A DNA stretch of 64,000 nt, taken from the NCBI GenBank assembly GCA_029204225.1, contig CM055101.1, positions 31,030,519-31,094,518 of the forward strand, given 5' to 3'. The number at the start of each line of letters is the position of its first letter. Position 1 is the first letter of the stretch. Under the pieces are notes generated by a model. The model saw nothing but the letters and a program-made list of their open reading frames with translations. It was not told where the DNA came from and made no database searches. Below, piece by piece: positions 32,314 through 43,650 of this stretch. This DNA comes from Diphasiastrum complanatum. Lineage: Eukaryota > Streptophyta > Lycopodiopsida > Lycopodiales > Lycopodiaceae. A program made the position numbers and the translations under genes.

Positions 32314-32906
32314 TGTTAGAGATGGCAAACTCATGCAATCCTTCTTTGGCATTCCCCGAATGGCCGACAAATCGGTGGGCATCGACACTGAATTGTCGAC
32401 TTCTACACAAGTACTGAGGATGGGACATTGAGCAAAACGAATTGTCGGGCAAGTCAAATTATCGGGCTCTAGCTCATTGGACATGAAGCTTCCAACTGTC
32501 ACACTCCATTATAGAGGAACATTAAGAGAGAATGTAGTTAACTTATTGTTTAATGCAATTCTCTCTTGTAACAATTAGTTAATCTATCTTTTAATCTCAT
32601 CTAGCGGGACATAAGTATATATCAGAGATCAATTTGACACATGTTTAGTATGTTGTAGTAGAGGCAGAATATAGAATTGTAAGAGAAGCGTCAGGCCGCC
32701 ATGTCGCGATGCACTACCGACTCACTCTAAAAGAAAACAAAATACAAAAGATGTTTTGTTCTTCCAACTATTGATTGTGCATTACATCTGTTGTTGTGAT
32801 TGATTGTTGCACTGTTTGTGATTGGTAGCAGCGTATTTAGGTCATGTAATGTAATGCATTTTGTAGCACACTTCTGCAAAAAATAGATGCAACATCGCAA
32901 AAGCCG
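32314..32906 (+). repeat. copia E left LTR
   Basis: Aligns with 36862-37394 but holds about 55-60 extra bases around 32521-32575 with 10-bp perfect inverted arms AAGAGAGAAT (32524-32533) and ATTCTCTCTT (32558-32567). Confidence 0.85.
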
Positions 32907-33222
32907 GGATCGACTTTCATCGGTCCGCAGACATTTGAGTGACCTAGCTCAAAGATGTCCTTGGCTCTCTTCCTTCATGTACAAACGGACTTTGATGTTG
33001 CTTGCCTTTCTAGATTTGCAGAAATCGGATTCTAGACTTGTGATCTTTAGTCCACTCATTAGCTCCTTTCTGCTGATGTCGTAGAGACTTCTCATATTCA
33101 AATGATACATTCGTCTATGTCAGAGATGATTTTTATTCTCAAATGCGTTCAGTATGCTATCATAGCTGATGATGATTTTGTCTTGGTATAGATTACCTTG
33201 TCTTGACCCGACAGTCTGAAAT
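32907..33222 (-). pseudogene. copia E GAG-pre-integrase and integrase start
   Basis: Minus strand, several stops. The best stretch is E-L-G-H-S-N-V-C-G-P-M-K-V-D-P near 32910-32955, the entry of the copia integrase core (D-V-C-G-P-M). It ends flush with the left LTR. Confidence 0.65.
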
Positions 33223-34384
33223 TTATTTGACCATTCGGCATACATTTCCATCGAATAGGACTTGTAATACGAGATCTGCTATCCTCAACACAAAGAGTAA
33301 ATCTCTTCTCAATGTAGGTACATAGAGTGTTGTACGGAACTGTAGAGTTCCGATGCCTTCGACATCATGTCTGCTCCCATCACCCAGTATCACTCTTTTG
33401 TAGTTGATCAAGATGTTCTTGTTGTAGGTTATGTGAGATGTAGTTTCTGAGTCAATCATTATGTCATAGTCATGTTGCATGCAAGTGGTCGACTCTTCAT
33501 CGACAGTTGTGCAGGCATTGTCGTTCTTCTCAGCATCCTTTGATGATTCTGCAACATTCACCTTTTTTCCTTTGGGATTGTGCCAACATTCATATGCTAA
33601 ATGCCCTTTCTTCTTGTAATGTGTGGTAGTCGGATTAAACCGACATCTATCTACTGTGTGTCCCAAATTGTGGCAGTGATCACATGTAGAAGTTTCTATG
33701 TTGTAGTTTCTCCTTGTTAAAGACTTCATTTGAATCTTGTCAATCTTGGGCTTGTTTTTGTTTTTCTTCTTTCCCCTTGTGAAGAGAGCCTTCTCTTGAT
33801 CGTCGTTTGGTTCTTCTTCATCTCTCATCAGATTTTTTGCCTACAATGAGATTGACTACTCTTTTGAATGTCATCTCGGGTAAACTTAGGATGAGCATTC
33901 TCAGCGGCTGGTAGGATGAGGGTAGAGATTTCATGAAGTACATCAACTGCTGGGGTTCTAGGACTTGATGCTCGTGTGTAGAGAGTTGAGCCAAGATCAT
34001 TCTAATCTTCTCTACATGTTGATCCAGCTTGTTGCCATCCCATCGCAAGCTCTGTAGCTGATTGTGGAGGTGCATGACTGATGCGACTGTCCTCACATCA
34101 TACTTCTACTTTAGTTTCTCCCACGCTTCATGACTGCTTTGGCAATCTTCAATCTGCATGCGGATTTTTTCATTTATGGAGGATACGATGATTGTCATTG
34201 CACATTCATCCTTCCTTATCCATTTTGCTCTCCTTGAGTCTTTCTCTAGAGGCTTTTGCTCTGTGAGATCGGTCACTGAATATAACCCTTCGTCTTTTAG
34301 AAGCGTTTTGATCTTGAACTTTCACACGCAATAATGTGTGCCATCAAGATTGATTGTAATCCTTGCTTGAATTGTAGTAGCCAT
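33223..34384 (-). pseudogene. copia E gag, zinc knuckle and protease
   Basis: Minus strand. Gag opens at ATG 34384 (MATTIQARITINLDGTHY) and runs with two stops to 34097, then ORF 34096-33818 carries H-N-Q-L-Q-S-L-R and L-P-S-S-Y-Q-P-L. After a small shift ORF 33828-33223 has the zinc knuckle C-D-H-C-H-N-L-G-H-T-V-D-R-C, a second C/H pair, and the protease stretch I-M-I-D-S-E-T-T-S-H-I-T (an S-G to S-E change at the active site). Confidence 0.8.
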
Positions 34385-34408
34385 ATTGTATTTAATGAAT
34401 CTGCTCTG

Positions 34409-34420
34409 ATACCATGCTAT
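34409..34420 (-). other. copia E primer-binding site (inverted)
   Basis: gctctgatacca, reverse complement of the tRNA primer site. It lies about 7 bases from the integrase C-half on the opposite strand instead of beside an LTR. Confidence 0.75.
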
Positions 34421-34426
34421 GAATCA

Positions 34427-35170
34427 TAAAGGATTAAAATAGGATGACAAAAATATACTGCTTGAAAAAAAAGTCCGAAGTATTCGATGGATTCAAGAAG
34501 TTTGTGGCATTTTCAGAACAACATACCTCCAAGAAATTGCAAACTCTCAGGAGGCGAGTATTCGAGCAAGGAATTTTCAAGCTTCTACAAAGATAGAGGA
34601 ATCGAGCATCAATTCACACTTGTCTATACAACACAGTATAATGGTGTAGCAAAACGAAGAAACATGACTCTTGTCAAAGGAGCCAAATGCATGATGGCTC
34701 AAGCACAATTGCCAAGTCAGTTTTGGGATGAAGCAATTGTAGCTGATATACACCTGCAGAACAAATTGATAACAACGATGCTAGAGAACAAAACTTCATA
34801 CCAAATGTGGACGGGTGAGAAGCCCGATCTATCATACGTACGAGTGTTCGGATGTGCAGCATATGTGCACATACCAAAAGAAAAGAGAAGCAAGCTCGAC
34901 AAAAAGTCAGTGCAGACGATGATGGTTGGATATTCAAATGGCTCATAGATCTATCAATTCTACAATCCAACCTCAAAGAAGGTGGTAATGAGCAGAGACG
35001 TGAAGTTCGACGAATCGACGTTTCCAGGATCCAAAGAATTAGGAGGCTATGAGATGATTGTCGATTGAAGAGGAAATTCAAGGCCAGATCGAGCCAGAAT
35101 GTCGAATAATAAACTCCAGAGTAGGAAGTGGAAGACCACCATGTCGAAAAATTTGAAGAGCAAATACACT
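34427..35170 (+). pseudogene. copia E integrase C-half
   Basis: Plus strand. Begins with R-M-T-K-I-Y-C-L-K-K-K-S-E-V-F near 34440. ORF 34487-34948 has G-G-E-Y-S-S-K-E-F, Q-Y-N-G-V-A-K-R-R-N, S-Q-F-W-D-E-A and V-F-G-C-A-A-Y-V-H-I. The preceding D-x-N-R residues are stop-broken. Confidence 0.85.
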
Positions 35171-36191
35171 AGCAATGACAAATCGAACCAAAAGGTTGAC
35201 GATAATAAGAGGACCCCCTGACAGATTCATCAAAAATCTTCAGTGGAGCAAGGACATAGACGTCAAATTCTGCATCATCACTGAGGAACCGACGACATAT
35301 CTGGCAATCCTTAATCCAGAAGGAGAATTTCGGAAGCAAGAAATGTTGGAAGAGATCGAGTCGATGAAGCGAAATCAGATGTGGACACTTGAACCACTTC
35401 CTGAAGGAAAAAAGAAAGTCGACTGCAAATGGGTATACAAAAGGAAGCTGAGATTAGATGGAAGCATCGGACGATATAAAGCTTGACTTGTCGCTAAGGG
35501 CTACACTCAAAGGTGTGGCATCAACTACTTCGATACATACTCCCCAATGGTCAAGATGTCTAGCATTTGTTGATTACTCCTCGCTTATGCTACAAAGTAC
35601 GATTTGAAAGTACCCAAGATTGATGTCAAGACAGCCTTTCTCCATGGAGACCTAGATGAAGAAATTTTCATAAAGTAGCCTGAAGGATACAAAGCCCCAA
35701 ACAATCGAGATTATGTCTGTCAGCTACACCGATGTATCTACGGTCTTAAGCAGGTTTCTCGAGCTTGGTACAAGAAGCTCGACAGTCTGTTGAAGTCTCT
35801 AGACTTCACTCCTACACAACCTAACTATAATGTCCACATCAAAAGAATAGAAAAGAAGTTTGTGATTTTGACAATATTTGTGGATGACTCTCTGATGATA
35901 GGAAATTGTATGATGTTGATTAATAAAACAAAGAGTCGGATATCTGCAAATTATGAGATCACAGATCTAGGAGAAGTGATGAAATGTCTGGGGCTACAAA
36001 TCAAAAGAGATCGAACAAGAGGAGTCATGCATGTGAACTATTTCGAATATGCTAAAAAAGTATTGAAACAATATGGGATGATCAAGTGCAAAGAGAAGGC
36101 AACACCGATGATAGTCGGAGCCAAATTGTCAAAGCAAAATTGCCCAAGCATAGATGAGGAGAGACAGAAGATGGAGAGAATACCATATTAA
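35171..36191 (+). pseudogene. copia E reverse transcriptase
   Basis: Plus strand. ORF 35175-35486 includes M-W-T-L-E-P-L-P-E-G-K and C-K-W-V-Y-K-R-K. Stops near 35487 and 35570 follow; then V-K-T-A-F-L-H-G-D-L-D-E-E-I-F near 35630. ORF 35790-36191 has I-F-V-D-D-S-L-M-I-G at the active site and D-L-G-E-V-M-K-C-L-G-L-Q-I. Confidence 0.85.
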
Positions 36192-36861
36192 AATATGATC
36201 GGTAGTCTGATGTACCTTACAGTCTATACAAGACTTGATCTAGCATTCTCTGTCTATTCACTCAGTCAATTCTCCTCCAATCTTGGCATGCAACATTGGC
36301 TGATGGCAAAATGCATACTACAATATTTGAGAGGCACCCACAATTTGGGGTTGATCTACCAAGAGGAGAAAGAATTTAGTTTTCAACACTATAGTAATGC
36401 AAGCTGCAAATTAGATGACAACATCCGTAACAGGTGGATGTTCGATAGCATGCAGAGTTGCGATTAGTTGTACCTGCAAGAAGCAGACACTTGTAGCTCA
36501 ATCCTCATGTGAAACTAAGCACGCATCAGCTTCAAAGATGGCAAATGAGGTGATATGGTTGAAGATGATGTTGGAAGGGATTAGCATACCACATGAAGAC
36601 TCTTCCATCATGAAGATGGATTTTCAGAGTCCTATATATTTAGCCCAAGGTCCGGTTTTCCATTCAAAAACCAAACATATACCTCTGAAATACCATCATG
36701 TTCAATTTGAGTTCGAAGGGAGAGCTGTGTGTCGAATTTATAAAATCGGAATATATGATTGCAGATCTGTTGACCAAGTCGCTGGACAAACCACTATTCA
36801 GAAAGCACTTAAAATCAATTGGAATTGAATAAAAGGACAGGTTGCATCATTCAAGAGGGAG
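36192..36861 (+). pseudogene. copia E RNase H and polypurine tract
   Basis: Plus strand. ORF 36195-36467: M-I-G-S-L-M-Y-L, L-A-F-S-V-Y-S-L-S-Q-F, Y-S-N-A-S-C-K-L-D. ORF 36415-36828: S-S-C-E-T-K-H-A-S-A, V-I-W-L-K, H-S-K-T-K-H-I-P-L-K-Y-H. Ends beside the polypurine tract at about 36852-36861. Confidence 0.85.
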
Positions 36862-37394
36862 TGTTAGAGATAGTGAACTCATGCAACCCTTCTTTTTCTA
36901 AACGGCCGACAAATCGGTGGGCATCAATACCGAATTGTCGACTTCTACACAAGTATTGGGGATGGGACATCAAGCATAATGAATCATCGGACAAGTCAAA
37001 CTATCAGGTTCTAGCTCGTCGGGCATGAATCTTCCAACTGTCACGCTCAGTCGTAGAAGAATGTTACTTAATCTATCATTTAATCCCATCTGGCAGGACA
37101 TAAGTATAGATCAGAGACCAATAGAACGCATGCTAGTATGCTATAGTAGAGACAGAATACAGAATTGTAAGAGGAGCATCAGGCCGCCATGTCGTGATGC
37201 ATTGTTGACTCAGTCTGAAAGAAAACAAAATACAAAAGATGTTCAGTTCTTTCAACTGTTGATTATGCGTTGCATCTGTTGTTGTGATTGATTGTTGCAC
37301 TGTTTGTGACTGGTAGCAGCATATCTAGGTACTGTAATGTAATGCATTGTGTAGCGCACTTCCGCACAGAATAGGTGCAACACTGCAAAAACCA
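36862..37394 (+). repeat. copia E right LTR
   Basis: TGTTAGAGATAG...AAAAACCA; lacks the small hairpin insert of the left LTR. Confidence 0.85.
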
Positions 37395-38030
37395 TGACTC
37401 ACAACAAGTTGGCAAATCTAGGCCATACCACGTGCACAAGGAAGACTAAAATTTTGCGAAAAAAGAATTTCGAGAAATACAGATCGTTTCAAACAACAAC
37501 GAGAGGTAGCTAAGAAGCGACTGGAGACTATAGGGCCTTCTCACCTTGGCACTAGTGGCCAAGGTCCTGTTCATGACCATTTTGTAAGTCTCCTTACCCG
37601 TATGTTGAATTTGACATTATCGAAATTCAAATTTTATTTTGCTAACCTTCTTGCATTACCCCAGATTATTTGCGTATTTGTTAAGATTATAATCACATAT
37701 GTCAGTTCATGTAGAAATCTACCATAAAGCGGTCTCCCACGAAAGAGGAGTATAAGTATGCATATTCCAACAACATGCAATCATTACTCAAATTATTGGA
37801 GAGACAAGGAGTGAGAATTGATTGGGATGGATATTATGAGATATATATGGCTTCAAGATATATTTTAACTTCACTACATTCATGTGGTGTGACTTTCACT
37901 CTCATCACATTTCTCAAATAACTGACTCATCTCCATTGGATGTAGGTATCGTAGTCCCAATCCCATGCATCGCAGTCACATGAGTCCGATCACGATGTCA
38001 ATGACGACTCAGCTGGATCTAATTAGGTGT
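37395..38030 (+). pseudogene. right part of the interrupted unrecognised gene
   Basis: From the LTR edge the plus strand reads N-K-L-A-N-L-G-H-T-T-C-T-R-K-T-K, F-E-K-Y-R-S-F-Q, then after a one-base shift A-K-K-R-L-E-T-I-G-P-S-H-L-G, ending at a good splice donor (TTT|GTAAGT) near 37582. A further piece, E-E-Y-K-Y-A-Y-S-N-N-M-Q-S-L-L-K-L-L-E-R, is at 37749-37810 and could be the next exon. Together with 31739-32313 it looks like one gene split by copia E. Family not recognised. Confidence 0.4.
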
Positions 38031-38096
38031 TTCAATATTATAGCATGTATGTATGTGAAAGTCAATCCCCACTGATCAAGCATGTAGGACTATTGG

Positions 38097-38340
38097 GCTC
38101 TGATACCATGTCAATAATCAGATAAGCAATATGAATCATTCACCATAAGCACTCATTACAAGGAGGAAGAAGAACACACACCATCATTATTACACTTAGG
38201 TATTGGGTCTAAATTTGGTTGGGATGTTTTCGTACATTGCAATCTCCCTTCGTGTTTTTGAAGCTCTGTCTCGGTTTGGAGTCATGGGGGACATTTTACA
38301 AGGTGTATTTACAATAGTTTGTGCATTGCACTGTACAAAT
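38097..38340 (-). repeat. copia LTR start with primer-binding site
   Basis: 38097-38108 gctctgatacca, then LTR-like TGTCAATAATC from 38109. Right edge not set. Its internal region, expected to the left, is missing. Confidence 0.6.
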
Positions 38341-38353
38341 GCACCTTTGGTGT

Positions 38354-38752
38354 CTAACTTTTATTTAAGCACATGACAAGAAATGTAAGGTCTCTGCTAA
38401 CAAAAACTTTGGAGGTAGCATGATCGTACAACTTATACATACTATTTGAATAAGAATAACCCACAAAATTTATTTTTACAGAATTGGAATCCAATTTTCT
38501 GTTGGCCTTTTTAGGAACTTGTGCATAATCTGTACATCCAAAAACTCTTAAATGCTTCAATTAAGACTTGGAGCCTGTCCAATATTCAAATGGAACTATG
38601 CCCGTAAACCTTCTCCCTTAAAAGTAATCGTGGTCCTCTTCTTCCAATGTCCATAGTTTGATCCTTTAAGTATGATGGTGATTTTCTGTTCAATTCTGAA
38701 AACATTACAAGTATTATTTGGAGCTACTCTCCAAACCGGCTCTGATATCACT
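38354..38752 (-). pseudogene. copia fragment: integrase end and gag start
   Basis: Minus strand. ORF 38560-38354 reads H-L-R-V-F-G-C-T-D-Y-A, K-I-N-F-V-G-Y-S and K-V-F-V-S-R-D-L-T-F, the integrase C-terminal region. Directly upstream, 38600-38700, is a gag start (L-K-G-S-N-Y-G-H-W-K and F-K-G-E-G-L) and a decayed primer site (ggctctgatatca, about 38739-38751). Everything from gag to mid-integrase is deleted. Confidence 0.75.
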
Positions 38753-38987
38753 ATCAGAGATAGTGCACGTGCCTGATGTGTGCAAAGCAAGAAAGAAAAC
38801 AAACAACTGTTACATAATCATTCACAAGAAATTAATTTAGAATATTGATCCTATCACTCTTGCATTATCAAATTCAAAAGAAAGTTACAATCAAAGCAAA
38901 TAGCTCTTTACTATGAGAAAAATTCATTGCGCTCTATGTCGCTCTACAACTCTCTCTCTCTCTCCTACTCTTGCATCTAAGTCATTC

Positions 38988-39103
38988 CATTCATGGACAA
39001 AAAAAGGGAGTTGGCTCAATTGGTTAGCTTGACATCCGAAGTTTCTTTGGTCTCAAGTTCGAGCCTTCCCTTGGAAACCAAGAAGCATTCATGGACAAAA
39101 AAA
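38988..39103 (+). repeat. tRNA-like insert with 18-bp direct repeats
   Basis: An 80-bp core (39006-39085) is flanked on both sides by cattcatggacaaaaaaa (38988-39005 and 39086-39103). The core has a pol III A-box-like tggctcaattgg (39012-39023), a B-box-like agttcgagcc (39056-39065), and gggag/ttccc ends able to pair like an acceptor stem. This fits a reverse-transcribed tRNA-like RNA or a minimal SINE with a target duplication. The overlapping ORFs on both strands are chance. Confidence 0.6.
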
Positions 39104-39186
39104 AACTTAATTATAAGAACTGAATTAAGGAATGGATTAGTTCCTAATTCTAGTGCAATGGTGATATTGAGCGTAAGACCACGTAA

Positions 39187-39228
39187 AAACCTTTTTACGT
39201 GCTTTGACAACCTTTTTACGTGCTTTGA
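39187..39228. repeat. 21-bp tandem repeat
   Basis: aacctttttacgtgctttgac occurs twice in a row without change. Confidence 0.85.
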
Positions 39229-39399
39229 CGGGTGCATGGTGAAGTTTTTTCTTTTTTCATTTGAGAGAGGTTTCCGAATTTCACCTGCTCCAACAATGTT
39301 GGTGGACGTGAATCACAATAGATCACTCTTGAATCATAGGGTGACTCGGGTTGGAAAGGCTCTCATATGAAAAAGCTGCTTGATCAATCTGCAATTTGT

Positions 39400-41745
39400 A
39401 ATAGCAGGCTTGTACCTAGCTGGGATAGTTTAATTTGGATCCTTTTTCTAAAACAACTATATCCACTTGTGAACATTTTTTGAGTCTTAGTTTTCTTTCC
39501 TGACCAGATCATGATTAGAGAGCAGTAGAGTCACAGACGAAGGGGTACGCGGGATCATAAAGTATCTGCTAATGAGAGCTTCCATGCACAATATATGGCT
39601 CTGGTCCAACGTCAACTAGTGCTCAACAGAAAGCTTAAACCTATTATATCTAATATCAAGTGCAAGAAATGTTTGGTTGACCGTAATTTTGGACGTGGTG
39701 AAACTTGAATACAAACTACTGATGCCTCTGCAAGCCAGGGCGTGCTATGAAGTCTAGTTGCAAAGGTGCTGGAGCCTCGAAAAGAGAGTAATCATTCTAG
39801 GTTACAAAGAAACTAAAGCAGTTCGTATATAGGTGAGACAGATCATAGTAGCAATCTAGTCCTGACCTAGTAATTTGCAGTATTAGGACACGGACACTGT
39901 CACACTGGCATGGCATGGAGGAAGGAACTAATCCCGAGCTAGTGATCATGAGTAGCCGAGTCGAACTGGCCGACATTTCTGAACAAGATTTCACGGTCTA
40001 CATCATTCTGTAGTGGCTCACTTGCCCGGGGGCCGGCAACCGTTGTGGACGTGGTTGGAATCAGTCAGTTGCTTGCACTCCCTCATCTGTCAGAAACCCC
40101 GCATGGAGTGTCACTTCTTGGGTTCCTGTGGAGCCTCAGCTAGCATGTCTAATCTAAGGAGCTGAGCCCATTGTCCGGATCAGTCCGACAACCTGCTGAC
40201 CCACTCTTCTTACGCCACCACTCCTGATGAATCTGTGACGGATTGGTACACTATTCACCTTAAGCGTTTAAGAAATCGGCTGGGGGTCACGATGTTCCCC
40301 GCGTGATAAATCTACAGCTAATAGGGCTAATAGCTGCTCATTAACATTTCATCTCAAATTTCTCAATTCTCTAAACGTACATACAGTATCGCATCTTGAT
40401 TCTTAGTCAGAGATTCCTAGGTAGTGATATCCTATCTGTTTTGTTTTCAGTTTAACTCACAAAATATATTCTACTGTCTCCAAAAAATTCATATCAATCA
40501 TGGAAGGGAGTAGTTTATGCCTTTATGGAGCTTAGAAACAAATTTATATGACCGAATCATAGAGTGTAGGCCCATGACTGACAGCCAAGGTCCCACTTCT
40601 AGAGCATTCCATTTGAACACAGTCCACCCACCTGTGGAAATCTCACGGCTCAATCTGAATTTTGAAAGCTGGTGACAAAGCTGCAAATTGCGATCTCTGG
40701 TATCTTCTCAATGACTTTGTCAATTGTAAGGTAGAAATGTACTGACTCCTAAGCCTGATCAAGTCACGATACCTCACTCGTCTCGTGTCTGATCAACCTA
40801 ACTGCGAAATTACTTCATAATCACATCCTATGAGCTGGAACTTATAAAAAGCTTGCCTGGCCATGAAAACCATATACAGAGTGAGACTTGCTGACAAAGA
40901 TGAACTGCAAATAGAAGAGTAGCCTTGTATGATGTAAATAACCTAAAGAATCTCCTGTTGATAGAACATCAAACAAATCACTACAGAAGCAAAATATACC
41001 AAATCATACTCAACTCCGCTAGTCTCCAATGTCCAATTACATAGCTTTCTGGGACACTAAAGTCAGACAAGTCTTTTCTTAGTTCTACTGTGATATGCAT
41101 CCTTTACATGAAAAGGATGCAGACATCAAAGCCTGTTGTCCAGAATCCCAAGACCTTTTTCTTTAGATAATTAATTGCATGCACTCAGAAGAATGAGAGA
41201 ACAAGATGATAATTTTGTGAAACTATCCTATTGATGAGAAACTCACATTAATTCCAATTTCCTACTTAGAAGGAAATAGTGTTGGATATCATAACAGTTT
41301 GTTACTTGGAGAATTCAAAGACTGTGTTTGTGCTAATGGACACAGATAAGCAGGGTTATTACCGAGCTAGAGTGAGAGTACTAAACAAGGACAAAAGCTA
41401 AGACAAGGACTAGCTGTACGTGCACATACCAAACAGTCTCAGTATGTTATGAATTGAAATTAAATTCAGGAGAACATCCAATCTAGTAATTTGACAAGCA
41501 CATTGCAGTTGTTGTCGCTCACTAAAGATGTTATTCACTGACAATCGTAATAGAAGAACTGTCGGGTTTAATGCCCTGGAAAAATATATAGAAATAAAAG
41601 TTGACCCTTACATAGATGTGTCATAAAGTGAGTTGAATTATAGGGGATGATAAGTTGTGTTGAGACTTGTAGACAATAAAAAATCAATGCATAGTTAACG
41701 ATTCTGAGATTTAGGAGTAGCATAACTATAATAATTAAAATTTTA
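39400..41745. other. noncoding stretch
   Basis: No frame with recognisable motif on either strand. 40020-40260 is richer in G+C than its surroundings but carries no gene I can name. Confidence 0.5.
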
Positions 41746-41990
41746 GTGTTCCCAGGCAGCGGGCAGCGCTCACGCTGTGACGGGCAGTGTGAGCGCTGCC
41801 CAGGACCATTTTTTTTTGAAATTTTCCTTCATGTTTTTTTTTTTTCGAGCAGCAGTCGCGCTGTCCCATGGGCAGCCTGACCCTGCCAAAAAAAAAAACT
41901 CCCCATTTTTCAATTTTTTAACCCACCCGCCCAAAACCCTGCCTTGCCCGCCCAAAATGCATGACCAGCCCGTAGACTTCCGATAGATTT
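41745..41990. repeat. GC-rich insert with 13-bp inverted repeat
   Basis: Perfect arms GGGCAGCGCTCAC (41761-41773) and GTGAGCGCTGCCC (41789-41801) around a 15-base loop, followed by T-, A- and C-rich tracts. G+C content is far above the surrounding DNA. The two overlapping ORFs of 61 and 69 codons are composition artefacts. Confidence 0.7.
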
Positions 41991-42981
41991 TTTTCTTGGT
42001 TAGAATTCATCATTATAAAGAGTCATGTTATTTGGTTCTCAACAAATCATACAATGTGTCACAAGACTATTCCCCTCAACAGACTCTAGCCAATTAGTTG
42101 TATTTATTAATTTCATTCCATCTAAAAGCGAGTAGTACCCATTGGATTTAACAACCTTAAACTAAGTGTTACTAACATAGCACGAAGTACTTGAAGGATT
42201 GTGGGGTAGATTTTCTATATTTTACCAATTATTATAAAGAAAAGTACAGGCTTTTAGTTAATCCAAAGAGAACAAATTGTTTAAATTCAAATGCTAGTAT
42301 TAAATCCTATTAGATGCACATGACCTATGATCCTCCCTAGATATATCAATACTAGGAAATCGTCTAGGGATATGTATTTCACTTTCATTCCCTTTACTTA
42401 GGGATTACTTTGAAAAGTCAAATAAGCTTCTCTCAAACTTCTCATTTGTCTCTATATAAAATCACAAGCTAGAAAATACTAGCTCCCAATCGATAGATCA
42501 CTCATCAATCCCAAAAACATCCATGGAAGAATTGACTTATACTACCCAAAAAAATTGATTACACTTTCTATCATCTTAGAAATTCTCTCATTATGTATCG
42601 AAGGATTAAGACATGATCATCAAGACCTGAAGCACATGTGAGTCTTGGATTTCCTGTGAGGAAACAAGTGCTGTCTATGTGTATCTCATATCCTCATCGG
42701 GCAGAGCCTGAATTCTCTAAATGTATGATAGAGTCCAAATCAATCTTGGGTCAAAATTAGCCTTGGATTGAAATTAGCTCTGGTGGAAACCTACATGAAT
42801 TCCAATTGATGTGACCCAAGGTCAAAAACCTATGACGACTCAATTTTGATTTGATTCGAACTAGGGTCCAAGTTTGATTGTCAGGATTGAAATGACAATT
42901 TGAGATCTTAACCATCCTTCTTCATGGTAAAATCATATTTGATAGTTAGCGACTAATATTGCTTCCAATAGACTAGAATAT
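41991..42981. other. noncoding stretch
   Basis: AT-rich, nothing recognised. Confidence 0.5.
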
Positions 42982-43650
42982 TGTTAGGTTATTAAAACTT
43001 CTTTTAATCATTAGCTGAAGCTAACTATATAGATACTCAAGGACATAGAAAAACGAGAGTGAAAAGAATATATTAGAGTTGCACATTTTATTCATGTATT
43101 ACGATCTCTCCTGAGTTCAATTTTGATATACTCAATACATCACATTACATTTTATCCTTGAAGAATCACTCACAGTGTTTGCATCTTTCATTTCTATAAA
43201 TCTCAGTGACATTTCTATTGTCTACTGTATGCATGCAATATTTTGTAATCTAAATGAAAATTGGATCTTGGTTATTTCTACCGAACAAAAACCAACTCTA
43301 TCAAGAAAAACATTGGTGCTACTTCAGGAAGAAATTAGTGATAAATATAGTAAGCCTAGTCTATTTCGTATTCTAATGTACAGTTCTTTGACATTTGCTT
43401 ATGTAATAGTTGCGTGTGTCTTATTCTGGCATATATAGATACTGAGTCCCATAATTTTACCATGTAGTGGTACCTCCCAAAAAGGTGTCTTTATATGTAC
43501 TATTTTCTCTCTTGAGCATATACAATTTTTGAGAGTTGCTTGGGTGGTGGTGTATTATTTCCTTTCGTCTATGTGATTATCATATGGTTGATAGGTTGTT
43601 AGATTGCCAGTAAGAGATTGCAAGGTCAATCCTCTACATGGTATCATATC
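42982..43650 (+). repeat. copia 5' LTR with primer-binding site
   Basis: TGTTAGGTTATT...CCTCTACA (42982-43638), then tggtatcatatc at 43639-43650, a primer site with two changes. Little internal sequence follows before another element at 44051. Left edge inferred from TG and spacing only. Confidence 0.5.

Larger units (their letters stand above)
32314..37394 (+). mobile_element. Ty1/copia element E with internal inversion
   Basis: Plus-oriented LTRs at 32314-32906 and 36862-37394 (TGTTAGAGAT...GCAAAARCC). Polypurine tract (tcaagagggag) precedes the right LTR. The right interior (34427-36840) is integrase C-half, RT and RNase H on the plus strand. The left interior (32907-34420) is the N-half of integrase, protease, gag and the primer site on the minus strand. 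Together the two blocks make one element with the 5' half flipped. The alternative is two truncated elements side by side. No matching target duplication found. Confidence 0.7.

Noticed and set aside
38993-39370. 125-codon ORF starting in the tRNA-like insert
   Set aside because: Starts inside the 18-bp direct repeat and crosses a 21-bp tandem repeat; better explained by the repeat structure.
40020-40260. G+C-richer patch as a possible gene or rRNA piece
   Set aside because: No open frame with motif and no rRNA signature that I can recognise.
41770-41986. ORFs on both strands in the GC-rich block
   Set aside because: Made of homopolymer tracts and an inverted repeat; no coding signal.
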